Positions 8,562-16,374 of a stretch of 64,000 nt of DNA are shown here, one piece after another; within the stretch, counting starts at the first letter, position 1; every line of letters begins with the position of its first letter. The translations under genes were made by a program, and so were the position numbers. The notes under the pieces are model-generated. The model did no database searches. It saw only the letters and a list, made by a program, of their open reading frames with translations, and had not been told where the DNA came from. Source of the stretch: JAJDNH01 sp964552395 (GTDB taxonomy: Bacteria > Acidobacteriota > Thermoanaerobaculia > Thermoanaerobaculales > Sulfomarinibacteraceae); NCBI GenBank assembly GCA_964552395.1, contig CAZKGM010000001.1:124001-188000 (forward strand), given 5' to 3'.

Positions 8562-8945
8562 ATGGAACCGCGAGTCGTTTCCAGGTACGACAGTGCCCGC
8601 AACATCCTCTTCACCGAGGACTACGGCGACCTCGGCACCCGCGAGGAGGTGGACGAGTTTGTGGCTCGGTATACGGAGATTCTGCGCGAGCTGGAGCGCC
8701 CCGCGTACATCGTGTCGAACATTGACCACCTGCGGGTCCGGGCCGAGGCGGCGGAGTACTACGGGCAACGGGCTCGGGCAACGGTCGACCGGTACAGCCT
8801 CGGCTTCGCCCGCTGGGGCACCGACAGCTGGGCGCGGATGACCGTACGAACGACCTCGCTCAAGGCCGGCATGCCGACGAAGATCTTCGACACGCGCGAC
8901 GAGGCCGTGGGAGAGATAGAGCGCATGAAGAAGGCTTCAGGGTAG
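8562..8945 (+). CDS. Small hypothetical protein, SpoIIAA/STAS-like
   Basis: 127 residues, soluble. Alternating beta-alpha segments (VVSRYDSARNILFTEDYGDL, AYIVSNIDHLRVRAEAAEYY, YSLGFARWG, VRTTSLKAGMPTKIFDTRDEAV) and a C-terminal helix suggest a SpoIIAA-like/STAS fold, but no signature residue makes it certain. AGAGGAGG upstream supports the start. It stands alone, divergent from the S2P protease. Confidence 0.6.
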   Translation: MEPRVVSRYDSARNILFTEDYGDLGTREEVDEFVARYTEILRELERPAYIVSNIDHLRVRAEAAEYYGQRARATVDRYSLGFARWGTDSWARMTVRTTSLKAGMPTKIFDTRDEAVGEIERMKKASG

Positions 8946-8978
8946 CGGGTAGCCCCCATCAGGCGTCCGGTATGCTCA

Positions 8979-9884
8979 TCACGTCTCCTGGGCGTCGTCG
9001 GACTCAGGCGGAGAGCTCTGGGCGAACCGGTTGTCGGCGGCTGTTCTGTCGACAGACGACCGGTCGAGCCAGCCGGCGACGGCCTCGGGATACGCGTCAA
9101 ACTCGGGGACGTACGGCTTGATGTCGAGTACCGGCGTGCCGTCGAGGAGATCGAGCTCGCCGATGTCGAGTCGGCAGCCCGAGATTCCGAGCAGCCGCAC
9201 CGCGGAGATCCCTACTGGGTTGGGCCTGGAGGGGGCGCGGGTCGCAAACAGGCCGCGTTGAGCGGTGTCACGATAGGGGATGACGAGCGGCCGCCAGCCA
9301 CGACCACGGTCCAGGACGGAAACGATCCAGATCCGATCAAAGCCTTCGAGATCTGCCAGAGCCGGTGCGTACTCGGGGAGCAGCTCGACGTATCCCGTGT
9401 GGTCCTCGGCAGTCCGAGGCTGGATGGGCGTTCCCTGATGATCGTCAAACGGCGAGTGAACCACTCCGATGGGGATGAGCACCACGCTTTCGAGGTCGGT
9501 GTCCTCGATCGCCGGCGGGGAGAGGGCTGTGGCCGCGAGCAGGTTTCGCGCACGGATGGCCAGACGGCTGAGCGTCGACCTTTGGACGGCGGACAGTGGA
9601 CCGTAGCCGGTCAGACGATCCGGCTCCAGCCCGTCCGCCAGGACGGCGAGGGCCGCGAGCAGCCCCGCGGGGCTTCGCTCGGGCAGGCGCGAGCCGGTGG
9701 CCGCGACGAGGTCGCCCAGGGCTTTCAGCTCGCCCTCGGGCAACACCGCAAGGCCGTCGGCATGAAGCTCCGACAGACGTCTCTCGAGCGTGCGCAGGAC
9801 ACCGGCGATCGCGCGCCGGTGGTTGGGAGGCAGCGAGGAGATGTCATCCGGAGATGGCCATTCGGTGGTGATTCCGGAGCTCAC
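8979..9884 (-). CDS. trmO: tRNA (t6A37) N6-methyltransferase TrmO with N-terminal extension
   Basis: 301 residues. The C-terminal half (from ~residue 134) is a complete TrmO/TsaA beta-barrel: LIPIGVVHSPF, HTGYVELLPEYAPALADLEG, FATRAPSRPNPVGISAVRLL and DGTPVLDIKPYVPEFD. The enzyme uses S-adenosylmethionine to methylate t6A at position 37 of tRNA. The first ~130 residues are an extra helical domain (NHRRAIAGVLRTLERRLSEL...) that ordinary TrmO lacks and that I do not recognise. The ATG overlaps the stop of the upstream amino-acid permease gene by 4 nt, implying translational coupling. Confidence 0.85.
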   Translation of the reverse strand: MSSGITTEWPSPDDISSLPPNHRRAIAGVLRTLERRLSELHADGLAVLPEGELKALGDLVAATGSRLPERSPAGLLAALAVLADGLEPDRLTGYGPLSAVQRSTLSRLAIRARNLLAATALSPPAIEDTDLESVVLIPIGVVHSPFDDHQGTPIQPRTAEDHTGYVELLPEYAPALADLEGFDRIWIVSVLDRGRGWRPLVIPYRDTAQRGLFATRAPSRPNPVGISAVRLLGISGCRLDIGELDLLDGTPVLDIKPYVPEFDAYPEAVAGWLDRSSVDRTAADNRFAQSSPPESDDAQET

Positions 9885-11194
9885 GACGGTCCAACCTCCT
9901 TTGCGGCGAGGCGGAGGCTTCGATGGCCGAGAACCCGGTAGGCAGCCTCAAGACCGAACGACAGAACAACCATGGCCACCAGGGCCCACAGGTGTGAGGG
10001 CGCGGTACGGGCCGTCTGCCATACCAACGCCGCCAGAGCACCCAGGCAGGCGGCAAGTCCGAGGACGGCCAGCAGGGGCCGGGCTCCGGTCTGACGGGCG
10101 AGGGCGAGGTTGGCGGCGTTGACGGCGGCGAAGATGAGGAGGAAGCCGGCGCTGCCCATCATCGAGATGCTGGCGAGAGCGGTGGTGTTGGCCAGCACCA
10201 GGGCGAGGGCCGCGGTGATCAGCAGCCCCTCGAGTGGCTTGTTCCACACCTCGTGCTCGATGAAGGTGGGAAGCTCGCCTTCCTTCGCGATCATGTAGCT
10301 CAGCCTGGCGGAGCCGTAGAGGGTGGCGTTGATGGCCGAGAACGTGGACAACAGGGCCGCCACCGCGATCAGGGTGAAGCCGGTCGAGCCGAGAAACGGC
10401 TTCGCGGCCTCGGCCAGAGCGTAGTCCTTGGCGGCCACGATCCGCGCCAGCGGCAGGTTGCCGACCGTGACCGTTGCCACCAGCACGTAGAGCGCGATCA
10501 CAAACAGCACGGAGCCAAAGTAGGCCCGCGGCAGTGTGACGTTCGGGTTGCGCACGTCCTGAGCCGTGTTGGCGATCAGCTCGAAGCCTTCATAGGCGAG
10601 GAAGATGATCATCCCTCCGGCGATCAGCTGCATCGGCTGCGCCCAGGTCGACGGCGCGATGCGGCTCGGATCGATACCCCACAGCCCGACCGCAACAAAG
10701 AGCGCCAGGAGCGTCAGCTTCAACCCCACGATGTAGATCTCGGCCTTGCCGACCGCCTTTGCGTTGAGCATGTTGAGAAGCGTCGGCACGATGATCCCAG
10801 CGCTGATCAGCAGGTGCCTGATAAGGACCTGATGTTGAGCCGGAAAGAACGTGGCGCCGTAGCTGCCGAAGGCGTAGGCGTAGAGAGCGAGCATCACCAC
10901 GTAGCTGATCCACAGCAGGATGTTCATCCCACCGGTAAAGAGGTCGATGCCGAAGGCGCGGTCGAGAAAGATGATCGTGCCGCCCTGGCTCGGGTAGTGG
11001 ACCGATAGCTTGGAGTAGGAGTAGGCCGTGAACAGGGCGACCAGCCCCGCGATCGCAAAGGCCACTGCAGTGGCACCGCCCGCGAGCGCCACAGCGAGGC
11101 CGAGAACGGCGAAGATCCCGCCACCGACCATGCCGCCGACCCCCATCGAGGCGACTTCCCAGAAGCCGAGCAGCCGACGATCCTGCGAGCTCAT
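9881..11194 (-). CDS. APC superfamily amino-acid permease
   Basis: 437 residues with 12 predicted membrane segments. The N-terminal GFWEVASMGVGGMVGGGIFAV contains the Gly-rich unwound first helix that binds the amino-acid carboxylate, and YEGFELIANTAQDVRNP is the conserved helix 6-7 region. It would import an amino acid by proton or cation symport; the substrate is unknown. The start at 11194 is chosen because homologous sequence begins at MSSQDRRL; no clear ribosome binding site is seen there and an upstream ATG at 11299 is possible. The gene is coupled to trmO by an ATGA overlap. Confidence 0.85.
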   Translation of the reverse strand: MSSQDRRLLGFWEVASMGVGGMVGGGIFAVLGLAVALAGGATAVAFAIAGLVALFTAYSYSKLSVHYPSQGGTIIFLDRAFGIDLFTGGMNILLWISYVVMLALYAYAFGSYGATFFPAQHQVLIRHLLISAGIIVPTLLNMLNAKAVGKAEIYIVGLKLTLLALFVAVGLWGIDPSRIAPSTWAQPMQLIAGGMIIFLAYEGFELIANTAQDVRNPNVTLPRAYFGSVLFVIALYVLVATVTVGNLPLARIVAAKDYALAEAAKPFLGSTGFTLIAVAALLSTFSAINATLYGSARLSYMIAKEGELPTFIEHEVWNKPLEGLLITAALALVLANTTALASISMMGSAGFLLIFAAVNAANLALARQTGARPLLAVLGLAACLGALAALVWQTARTAPSHLWALVAMVVLSFGLEAAYRVLGHRSLRLAAKEVGPS

Positions 11195-11665
11195 GGCCGC
11201 GTGACTCGGACCTGCGGTATGAGTTGGCCGGTTTGCAGAGAGCAGCAGGATCTCAGTGGCTCTCCATGATCGCTTACGTCTGGCACAGTGCGCCTCCAAG
11301 CCGATGTCGCCCGTACCCGGCCGGCGACCTGCTCGAGGCCGGATTATACCGGCGCCGGTTAGTAGCGGACGTCCAGCCAGCGCTTCTCACCATCACGCGG
11401 TTGCAGCGCGCGGTACAATGGCGCCTGCGGGGCCCTCTCGGCTCCGGGGTCCTCGGCCCACGCTGGCCCCTTCGGGGCCGCACGCCTTCGGCGAGAGCCC
11501 CTGCCAATGCACTCGTTCGCGCCGAGGTTCGCATCGGAATCAGGACCGGTGGTGACACTGCACGGAGGAATGAGCCGTCCGTGCGTAGCGAGGCTTGTCC
11601 GGAGTAGAATCGGGGAGAAGCCTACGCCTGAGGATGTGAGACATTGCAAGGGAGGAGCGTTCGCC
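11195..11665. other. Divergent intergenic region without a recognisable gene
   Basis: 471 bp between the divergent permease and GYF/DUF4282 genes. Short frames in it have no ribosome binding site and no credible protein sequence. It holds a GC-rich 6-bp hairpin at 11465-11479 and a TACAAT -10-like box near 11412 without a convincing -35. Promoters for both flanking genes should lie here. Confidence 0.5.
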
Positions 11666-12274
11666 ATGAGTGAGCAGGTTTGGTTCGTCGTCAAGGACGG
11701 AGCGCAGCTCGAGGGTACCTTCGCCGCCGAGCAGGTGGCGGAGGTGGTTCGCGGTCAACCGGGCTCGAGCTTCATGGTGTGGAAGGATGGGATGGCCGCG
11801 TGGTCGGACCCGCAGGCAGTGGCCGAGCTGGCACCGCTGCTGGCGCCGCCTCCGCCGGCCGCACCTGCTCGGGAGGAGGTCGCGCCCCCCGCACCGACGA
11901 CCGGCGGCCGCCCATCCGCCCAGGCATTGATGAAGAGGGCGGGCTTCATCCGCTCGCTCTTCGACCTCAGCTTCGACAGCTTCGTGACGCCGAGGATGAT
12001 CACGGTGCTCTACGTCCTGGGGATGGTCGTGGTTGGCCTCGTCCTGCTGGCCATGATCGTCTCCGGGTTCGGAACCATCTTCATGGGCATTCGGATTCAC
12101 GCCTGGGGACTGTCGCTGAAGGGTCTCTTGCTGCTTGTCCTGTCTCCTGTCATCGCCGTGATCTACCTGGCGCTGATCCGTATGTGGCTGGAGCTCGTGG
12201 TGGTGCTCTTCAAGATCAAGGAGAGCCTGGAAACAATGGCGCAAGGCGGTTCGCGGGCGCCGGCGGGCGACTGA
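11666..12274 (+). CDS. GYF_2 and DUF4282 domain membrane protein
   Basis: 202 residues. Residues ~1-55 match a GYF_2-type domain (VWFVVKDGAQLEGTFAAEQV...MVWKDGMAAWSD), followed by a Pro/Ala linker and a C-terminal DUF4282 domain with two membrane helices (VLYVLGMVVVGLVLLAMIVS and LLLLVLSPVIAVIYLALIRM) and a conserved RMWLELVVVLFKIKESLE tail. Function is unknown; GYF domains usually bind proline-rich peptides. GGGAGGAG upstream fixes the start. It begins a three-gene run with the next membrane protein and a hydrolase, with 25- to 27-nt gaps. Confidence 0.75.
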   Translation: MSEQVWFVVKDGAQLEGTFAAEQVAEVVRGQPGSSFMVWKDGMAAWSDPQAVAELAPLLAPPPPAAPAREEVAPPAPTTGGRPSAQALMKRAGFIRSLFDLSFDSFVTPRMITVLYVLGMVVVGLVLLAMIVSGFGTIFMGIRIHAWGLSLKGLLLLVLSPVIAVIYLALIRMWLELVVVLFKIKESLETMAQGGSRAPAGD

Positions 12275-12299
12275 GCGGCATCGGTCCGGCGGGGAAGCG

Positions 12300-12857
12300 A
12301 TGGCAGGGGAGCGGGACGCTCGGCCGACCGCCGTTGGCGTTATCGGGTGGAGCTGGGTCGTCCTCGGGGCGCTGATGGTGCTCGGCGGCGGTCTGGGCCT
12401 GGCGATGGCCTGGCTGATGTCCAAGCTCGGGATCTCGGCTCAGTCGCTGAACACGACGGGCCTGGGCGGCCTTGGGATCTCCGGCTGGGTGGCGCGGCAC
12501 CTGGTGCCGATGTCCATGTGGCAGGGCGTGATCGGGGCCGTCGTCCTGTACGTCGCCATCATGTTCTTGCGGCTGCGGCCGTGGGCTCGCACGGCGCTCG
12601 AGGTTCTGACCTGGGTGGCTTTGGCGTACACGGTCGGCTCCGGTCTTTACTTCGCGTACGTCTGGCTGGCTAACGGGGCCGAGAGGGCGGAGCTGGCTCG
12701 ACAGATTGGGATCACTACCGACCTACGCACCATCGGCATCGTGACCGATGCTGTGGTGACGGTCGTTTTCGCCGTGCCGACCTACCTCATGGCCAGGTAC
12801 CTGCGCGCCGGACCTGTCCGAGAGGCGTTCCTCGGCCGCTCCGAGAGCGAGTGCTAA
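12300..12857 (+). CDS. Four-helix integral membrane protein of unknown function
   Basis: 185 residues with four hydrophobic segments (VIGWSWVVLGALMVLGGGLG, MWQGVIGAVVLYVAIMFL, ALEVLTWVALAYTVGSGLYF, GIVTDAVVTVVFAVPTYL). The first helix and the RPWARTALEVLTW phrase recall DUF-type membrane proteins that often neighbour DUF4282 genes, but I cannot name the family. GGGGAAG precedes the ATG. Second gene of the 11666-13673 run. Confidence 0.65.
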   Translation: MAGERDARPTAVGVIGWSWVVLGALMVLGGGLGLAMAWLMSKLGISAQSLNTTGLGGLGISGWVARHLVPMSMWQGVIGAVVLYVAIMFLRLRPWARTALEVLTWVALAYTVGSGLYFAYVWLANGAERAELARQIGITTDLRTIGIVTDAVVTVVFAVPTYLMARYLRAGPVREAFLGRSESEC

Positions 12858-12884
12858 GGCGGGGCGGGGGACGGGAGGTTGAAT

Positions 12885-13673
12885 GTGGCCCAGACGATCG
12901 TGATGATCCACGGCATGTGGTGCGGCCCCTGGTGCTGGGGCAACTACAAGGAGCTCTTCGAACGGAGGGGTTACCGATGCATCACGCCAGCCCTGCGGTT
13001 CCACGATGTCGACCCGGTGCGGCAGCCTGACCCGGCTCTCGGGGCCACCAGCCTGCTCGACTACGCGGCCGACCTCGAGGATCAGATCAGACGGCTCGGC
13101 GAGGCGCCCATCATTGTCGGACACTCAATGGGGGGTCTGCTGGCGCAGATCCTCGGGAGCCGGGGCCTCGCACGAGCGCTCGTACTGTTGAACTCGGCCT
13201 CCCCGGCCGGGATCAACGCCCTGACTCCGTCGGTGATCCGGAGCTTCTGGAGCACGCTGACGCGCTGGGGGTTCTGGCGGCGTCCGCACCGGCCGACCCT
13301 TGCCGAGGCCACCTACTCGATGCTGCACCTGCTACCCGAGGATGAGCGGCGCGCGACCCACGCGAGGTTCGTCTTCGAGTCGGGACGCGCGGCGGCGGAG
13401 ATCGGCTTTTGGCTCTTCGACAGAAGAAGGGCTGCCAGCGTCGATGCAACGAGGATCGCCTGCCCGATGCTCATCGTCGCCGGCCGCGAGGACCGAATCA
13501 CACCGGCCTCGGTGGCGCGCAAGGTGGCAAGGAGGTACGTGCCGATCGCAACCTACCGTGAGCTCCCCGGACACGCCCACTGGGTGATCGCCGAGCCGGG
13601 CTGGGAAGACGTGGCCGGCCTCGTGGCCGACTGGTTGGAGGAAAGCTCTCACAGCAAGACTGAGGTTGATTAG
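12885..13673 (+). CDS. Alpha/beta hydrolase
   Basis: 262 residues of the alpha/beta hydrolase fold: oxyanion-hole region IHGMWCGPWCWGNY, nucleophile elbow VGHSMGGLLAQ, catalytic acid in VAGREDRITP and catalytic His in LPGHAHWVIAE. No lid signature identifies the substrate (esterase, lipase or similar). GTG at 12885 is chosen because GGGAGG (12873-12878) has proper spacing to it; a TTG at 12879 would touch the ribosome binding site. Probably cotranscribed with the two membrane-protein genes upstream. Confidence 0.82.
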   Translation: MAQTIVMIHGMWCGPWCWGNYKELFERRGYRCITPALRFHDVDPVRQPDPALGATSLLDYAADLEDQIRRLGEAPIIVGHSMGGLLAQILGSRGLARALVLLNSASPAGINALTPSVIRSFWSTLTRWGFWRRPHRPTLAEATYSMLHLLPEDERRATHARFVFESGRAAAEIGFWLFDRRRAASVDATRIACPMLIVAGREDRITPASVARKVARRYVPIATYRELPGHAHWVIAEPGWEDVAGLVADWLEESSHSKTEVD

Positions 13674-13769
13674 TCCTGTGGTAACCGCGGGCGCACTCGC
13701 GCCTTCAAGGGGGGTGGTGCGGCTGGGTACCCCTGGCGCATGGCAGCAGCTCGGGACCGTCCCTTGTAC

Positions 13770-13799
13770 TTGACAACCGTCGTGGCGCCGTGGAAAGAT
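13770..13799 (+). promoter_or_regulatory. Candidate sigma-70 promoter of IPTL-CTERM-like gene
   Basis: Consensus TTGACA (13770-13775) and AAAGAT (13794-13799) with an 18-nt spacer, giving a leader of about 40 nt before ATG 13845. The -10 is weak (3 of 6). Confidence 0.35.
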
Positions 13800-13844
13800 C
13801 CGAGGCACCAAGGACAATTGCAGGTTTGGAGGAGGAGGTTCCAG

Positions 13845-14486
13845 ATGAGAAAGGTCGGAGTGGCGCTGGTTGTCGTGGTGCTTGTATTGAGCTTCCAGGT
13901 CTCCGTTGGCGAGGCTGCATCGAGTGGGGATCACCTCGGTTCCTCGGGTGCAAGCGCCGCCGCGGGGGTCCATACGTCAGCGACTGCGGCAGTGCTGCAA
14001 ACCGTTACCGCCCAAGGCGTGGCCCTGAATTCCGATGCGGACTGTACCAACGCGGATCTCGACATCACGTTGACGTCGGTGGATGCCATACGGGAGTTCG
14101 GACAGACGAGCCTGTTGGACGGGACTATTGTCGGGTCTTTCGAACAGAGCACCGGACTGGCCAACTTTTCCGGTACCTACATCGGATACGGCATGCCGGT
14201 CTCTCCCGAACAGTCTGCGGGAACGGTCATCGGCTCGTACGCCTACGTCGGGACGACGCCTCCCAGCGCTGCGACTACGGGCGAGTTCTTTGTCGCCTAC
14301 GTGTGTGACACCGGTGAGGTGCTGTACTCCTGCTACGGTCCCTACGGGACCTGCCCCCAGACAGCCCAACAGTGGCAGGCGCAGGCGGAGCCCATCCCGG
14401 CGCTCTCCTCGCTCGGTATCGCGCTGTTCGCGGGTCTCTTGGGGGTCCTGGGGCTTGGCCTTCTGATCTGGAGACGTACGGTCTAG
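13845..14486 (+). CDS. Exported protein with IPTL-CTERM-like sorting tail
   Basis: 213 residues with a signal peptide (VALVVVVLVLSFQVSVGEA), a ~150-residue Ser/Thr/Gly-rich extracellular part with several Cys (DADCTNADL, YVCDTGEVLYSCYG, GTCPQT), and a C-terminal IPALSSLGI, hydrophobic helix, then RRTV. That layout (IPxLS, membrane helix, Arg cluster) is the IPTL-CTERM type surface-sorting signal. No archaeosortase/exosortase-like processing enzyme is seen in the window. GGAGGAGG sets the start. The mature part has no recognised domain. Confidence 0.65.
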   Translation: MRKVGVALVVVVLVLSFQVSVGEAASSGDHLGSSGASAAAGVHTSATAAVLQTVTAQGVALNSDADCTNADLDITLTSVDAIREFGQTSLLDGTIVGSFEQSTGLANFSGTYIGYGMPVSPEQSAGTVIGSYAYVGTTPPSAATTGEFFVAYVCDTGEVLYSCYGPYGTCPQTAQQWQAQAEPIPALSSLGIALFAGLLGVLGLGLLIWRRTV

Positions 14487-14523
14487 TTCAGGTAGGGTCT
14501 GACCTTTGGGATTGTCTGTCATC

Positions 14524-14545
14524 GGCGAGGGCGCAAGCCCTCGCC
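14524..14545. terminator. Bidirectional hairpin terminator
   Basis: Perfect 9-bp stem (14524-14532 with 14537-14545) capped by a GCAA tetraloop, placed between the convergent IPTL-CTERM-like gene and the GGDEF-like gene, just past the stop codons of both. Confidence 0.6.
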
Positions 14546-14546
14546 G

Positions 14547-15236
14547 CTACAACCCGCTCATGAGGTGGATCCGCTGCAGGCTGAGGAGCCCGGCGCTGAC
14601 CAGGGAGTCCAGATCCTGGAAGGCGAGGTCGACCAGGTCGCTCTCGGGGATGTCGTTGTCGAGGGCGGCCGGGCCGCGCATGATGCCGAACCCGGTCGGT
14701 GCGGTTCCTGTGCTGCCGACGTCTCTCTGGCTGACGGATCGCGCAAGCTCGACGAGGGCCGTCCACTGCAGGGGCGGGAAGTTCGGTTGGGTGCTGAGCG
14801 GGTAGACCAGGTAGCCGACGCGCGCAGTGACTCCGGCGCCACGCAGCAGCTCGGAGCGGGCAGTTGCGCTGAGGAGTCGTTGCGCCACTACGTACGACTG
14901 GTGCGGCTCCAGGTCGTGGACGATTGCAAGCAGCTCGCTACTCGAGATCACGCCGAGAATGTCGGAGTCCCGCAGCGCGGTTCGCGCTCCGGCGACGAGC
15001 TGAGCCCGAAGCTCTAAGCCGCCGGCATCGTCGGGCGGCAGCGGCCCATCGTGGGGGCCCCTGGCCTGCAGCAGGTAGAGGCCGATCGAGGTTCGCGGCA
15101 GCTCATCGTCGGCGGCCGAGCCCCAGCCCATCGCGCGTCGCTGGGCGAGACGAACCTCGTAAGGCATGAAGACGCGGAGTGACTCGAGGTCGGCGAGGGG
15201 CAGAGCCACGCCGGGGTCGGTTCCTTCGCTGTCCAT
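14547..15236 (-). CDS. Degenerate GGDEF-like protein
   Basis: 229 residues. The stretch ARTALRDSDILGVISSSELL AIV (about residues 83-105) matches the alpha-helix, 'RxSD' and hairpin of GGDEF domains, with the active-site GGDEF replaced by SSSEL; the later RLLSA...GVTARVGYLVYP matches the domain's end. It therefore should not make c-di-GMP but might bind a nucleotide. A ~45-residue tail follows (LDNDIPESDLVDLAFQDLDS). The gene is first downstream of the patatin-like gene (31-nt gap) on the same strand. An AACGAT box 6 nt before the ATG could give a leaderless start. Confidence 0.5.
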   Translation of the reverse strand: MDSEGTDPGVALPLADLESLRVFMPYEVRLAQRRAMGWGSAADDELPRTSIGLYLLQARGPHDGPLPPDDAGGLELRAQLVAGARTALRDSDILGVISSSELLAIVHDLEPHQSYVVAQRLLSATARSELLRGAGVTARVGYLVYPLSTQPNFPPLQWTALVELARSVSQRDVGSTGTAPTGFGIMRGPAALDNDIPESDLVDLAFQDLDSLVSAGLLSLQRIHLMSGL

Positions 15237-15267
15237 GCGTCGATCGTTGCAGAAACCGTGACCCAGG

Positions 15268-16371
15268 TCAATCGTCCGAGACGATCAAGTGATGCTCTGC
15301 GTGCTCTGCGAGCCAGCGACCATAGCTGTAGGTGAGGCGTAGGAGCTCGGCGTTGCGGGTGAGGTCGGCGGGAAACTCGAGACTGAGGTCGGCGTCGTCA
15401 CGGCCGGTGAAGGCTCGCCATGAGGCAGCCGTGGGCCGGATGAGGCAGAGGTCGAGCCTGCGATAGCGCAGGACTGCCGGAACCGCAACCGTGAGCCACT
15501 CCAACGCCTGCAGTGCCGTCTTGTCGCCGGCGTCGGAGAGACCCTCGAGGCGACGTCTGAGCGCTGCCGTTGCGTTGGCACGCGAGAGCGACTCGAGCTC
15601 GTTGTGCCAGACCTGGTCGGCCAGCATCTCCTCTGCACGCAGGCCGATCCCCAGCAGGCCGTGAAGCTCGTGATCGGCGCCCTCGGGGTCCTCGGGTGTG
15701 CACTCGATCACGTCGATGCCGTCGAGCTCGACTCCCGCCTCGCGCGCGGCGGCAAGAACGTCCGCCAGCGGCCTCAGGCTCCGGGCCCCGGCGGAGATGA
15801 ACTGGCACCGCCGCCCGCTGCAACGAGCATCCGGCACATTGACAACGAGCTCCACCGGGCCGAAGGCGAGCGGCGTGGCCATGGAGGCGACCACGAGGTC
15901 CGCAACCGTTTCGGGGGGCACCTGACTCGCGGGGTCGACGGCAAGGCACTCGGCGGTCTGGAGGCAGGCGACGCCGATCCTGAGCTGGCGGCCCAACTGC
16001 CGGAGACGTTCGGTCAGACCCGCTGCGAAAGGCTCAACGATCTCTCGCAGTTCGCGGCTGTCGCAGAGGCCGTCAAGTGACTCCACGTCCGCGTGAGTCA
16101 GCAAGCCGGGCGCCATCTCCTGCAGCACGACGCTGGCTCGATCCAGCCATGGGCGGAAGGCCCCAAGGCCGGTCTCCGTCTGGCGCAGCCAGAGCGCGGT
16201 CATCTCTTCGCTCTTCCCCTGAGCCGTCAGGAGAGCGTTGACCGCTCCCGCGGCAACGCCAGTGAAGATCCCCCACTTGTTCTCACCGACCTCGACGAGG
16301 CGGCGGATGACGCCGGCCTGGAAGATCCCGCGAACCCCGCCGCCGGCGAGAACGAGGGCTCTGGTCCCCAT
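15268..16371 (-). CDS. Patatin-like protein lacking the catalytic dyad
   Basis: 367 residues. The patatin fold is clear: GGGVRGIFQAGVIRRL (oxyanion loop) at 10-25, GVAAGAVNALL at 38-48 and ASMATPLAFGPVEL at 162-175. However the nucleophile Ser of GxSxG is Ala40 (codon GCC at 16254-16252) and the second catalytic residue, Asp of DGG/DGA, is Ser193 in ISAGARSLRPL. With both dyad residues gone it should not be a lipase. A ~150-residue C-terminal helical region (LSRANATAALRRRLEGL...) is kept, suggesting a conserved non-enzymatic role such as lipid or protein binding. It begins 3 nt after the M24 fusion gene, so the two are one transcript. Confidence 0.8.
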   Translation of the reverse strand: MGTRALVLAGGGVRGIFQAGVIRRLVEVGENKWGIFTGVAAGAVNALLTAQGKSEEMTALWLRQTETGLGAFRPWLDRASVVLQEMAPGLLTHADVESLDGLCDSRELREIVEPFAAGLTERLRQLGRQLRIGVACLQTAECLAVDPASQVPPETVADLVVASMATPLAFGPVELVVNVPDARCSGRRCQFISAGARSLRPLADVLAAAREAGVELDGIDVIECTPEDPEGADHELHGLLGIGLRAEEMLADQVWHNELESLSRANATAALRRRLEGLSDAGDKTALQALEWLTVAVPAVLRYRRLDLCLIRPTAASWRAFTGRDDADLSLEFPADLTRNAELLRLTYSYGRWLAEHAEHHLIVSDD

Positions 16372-16374
16372 TCC

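Noticed and set aside
11224..11607. 127-codon plus-strand frame in the gap before the GYF/DUF4282 gene
   Set aside because: Starts without a ribosome binding site, has unbalanced Arg/Pro/Ala composition and no domain-like pattern.
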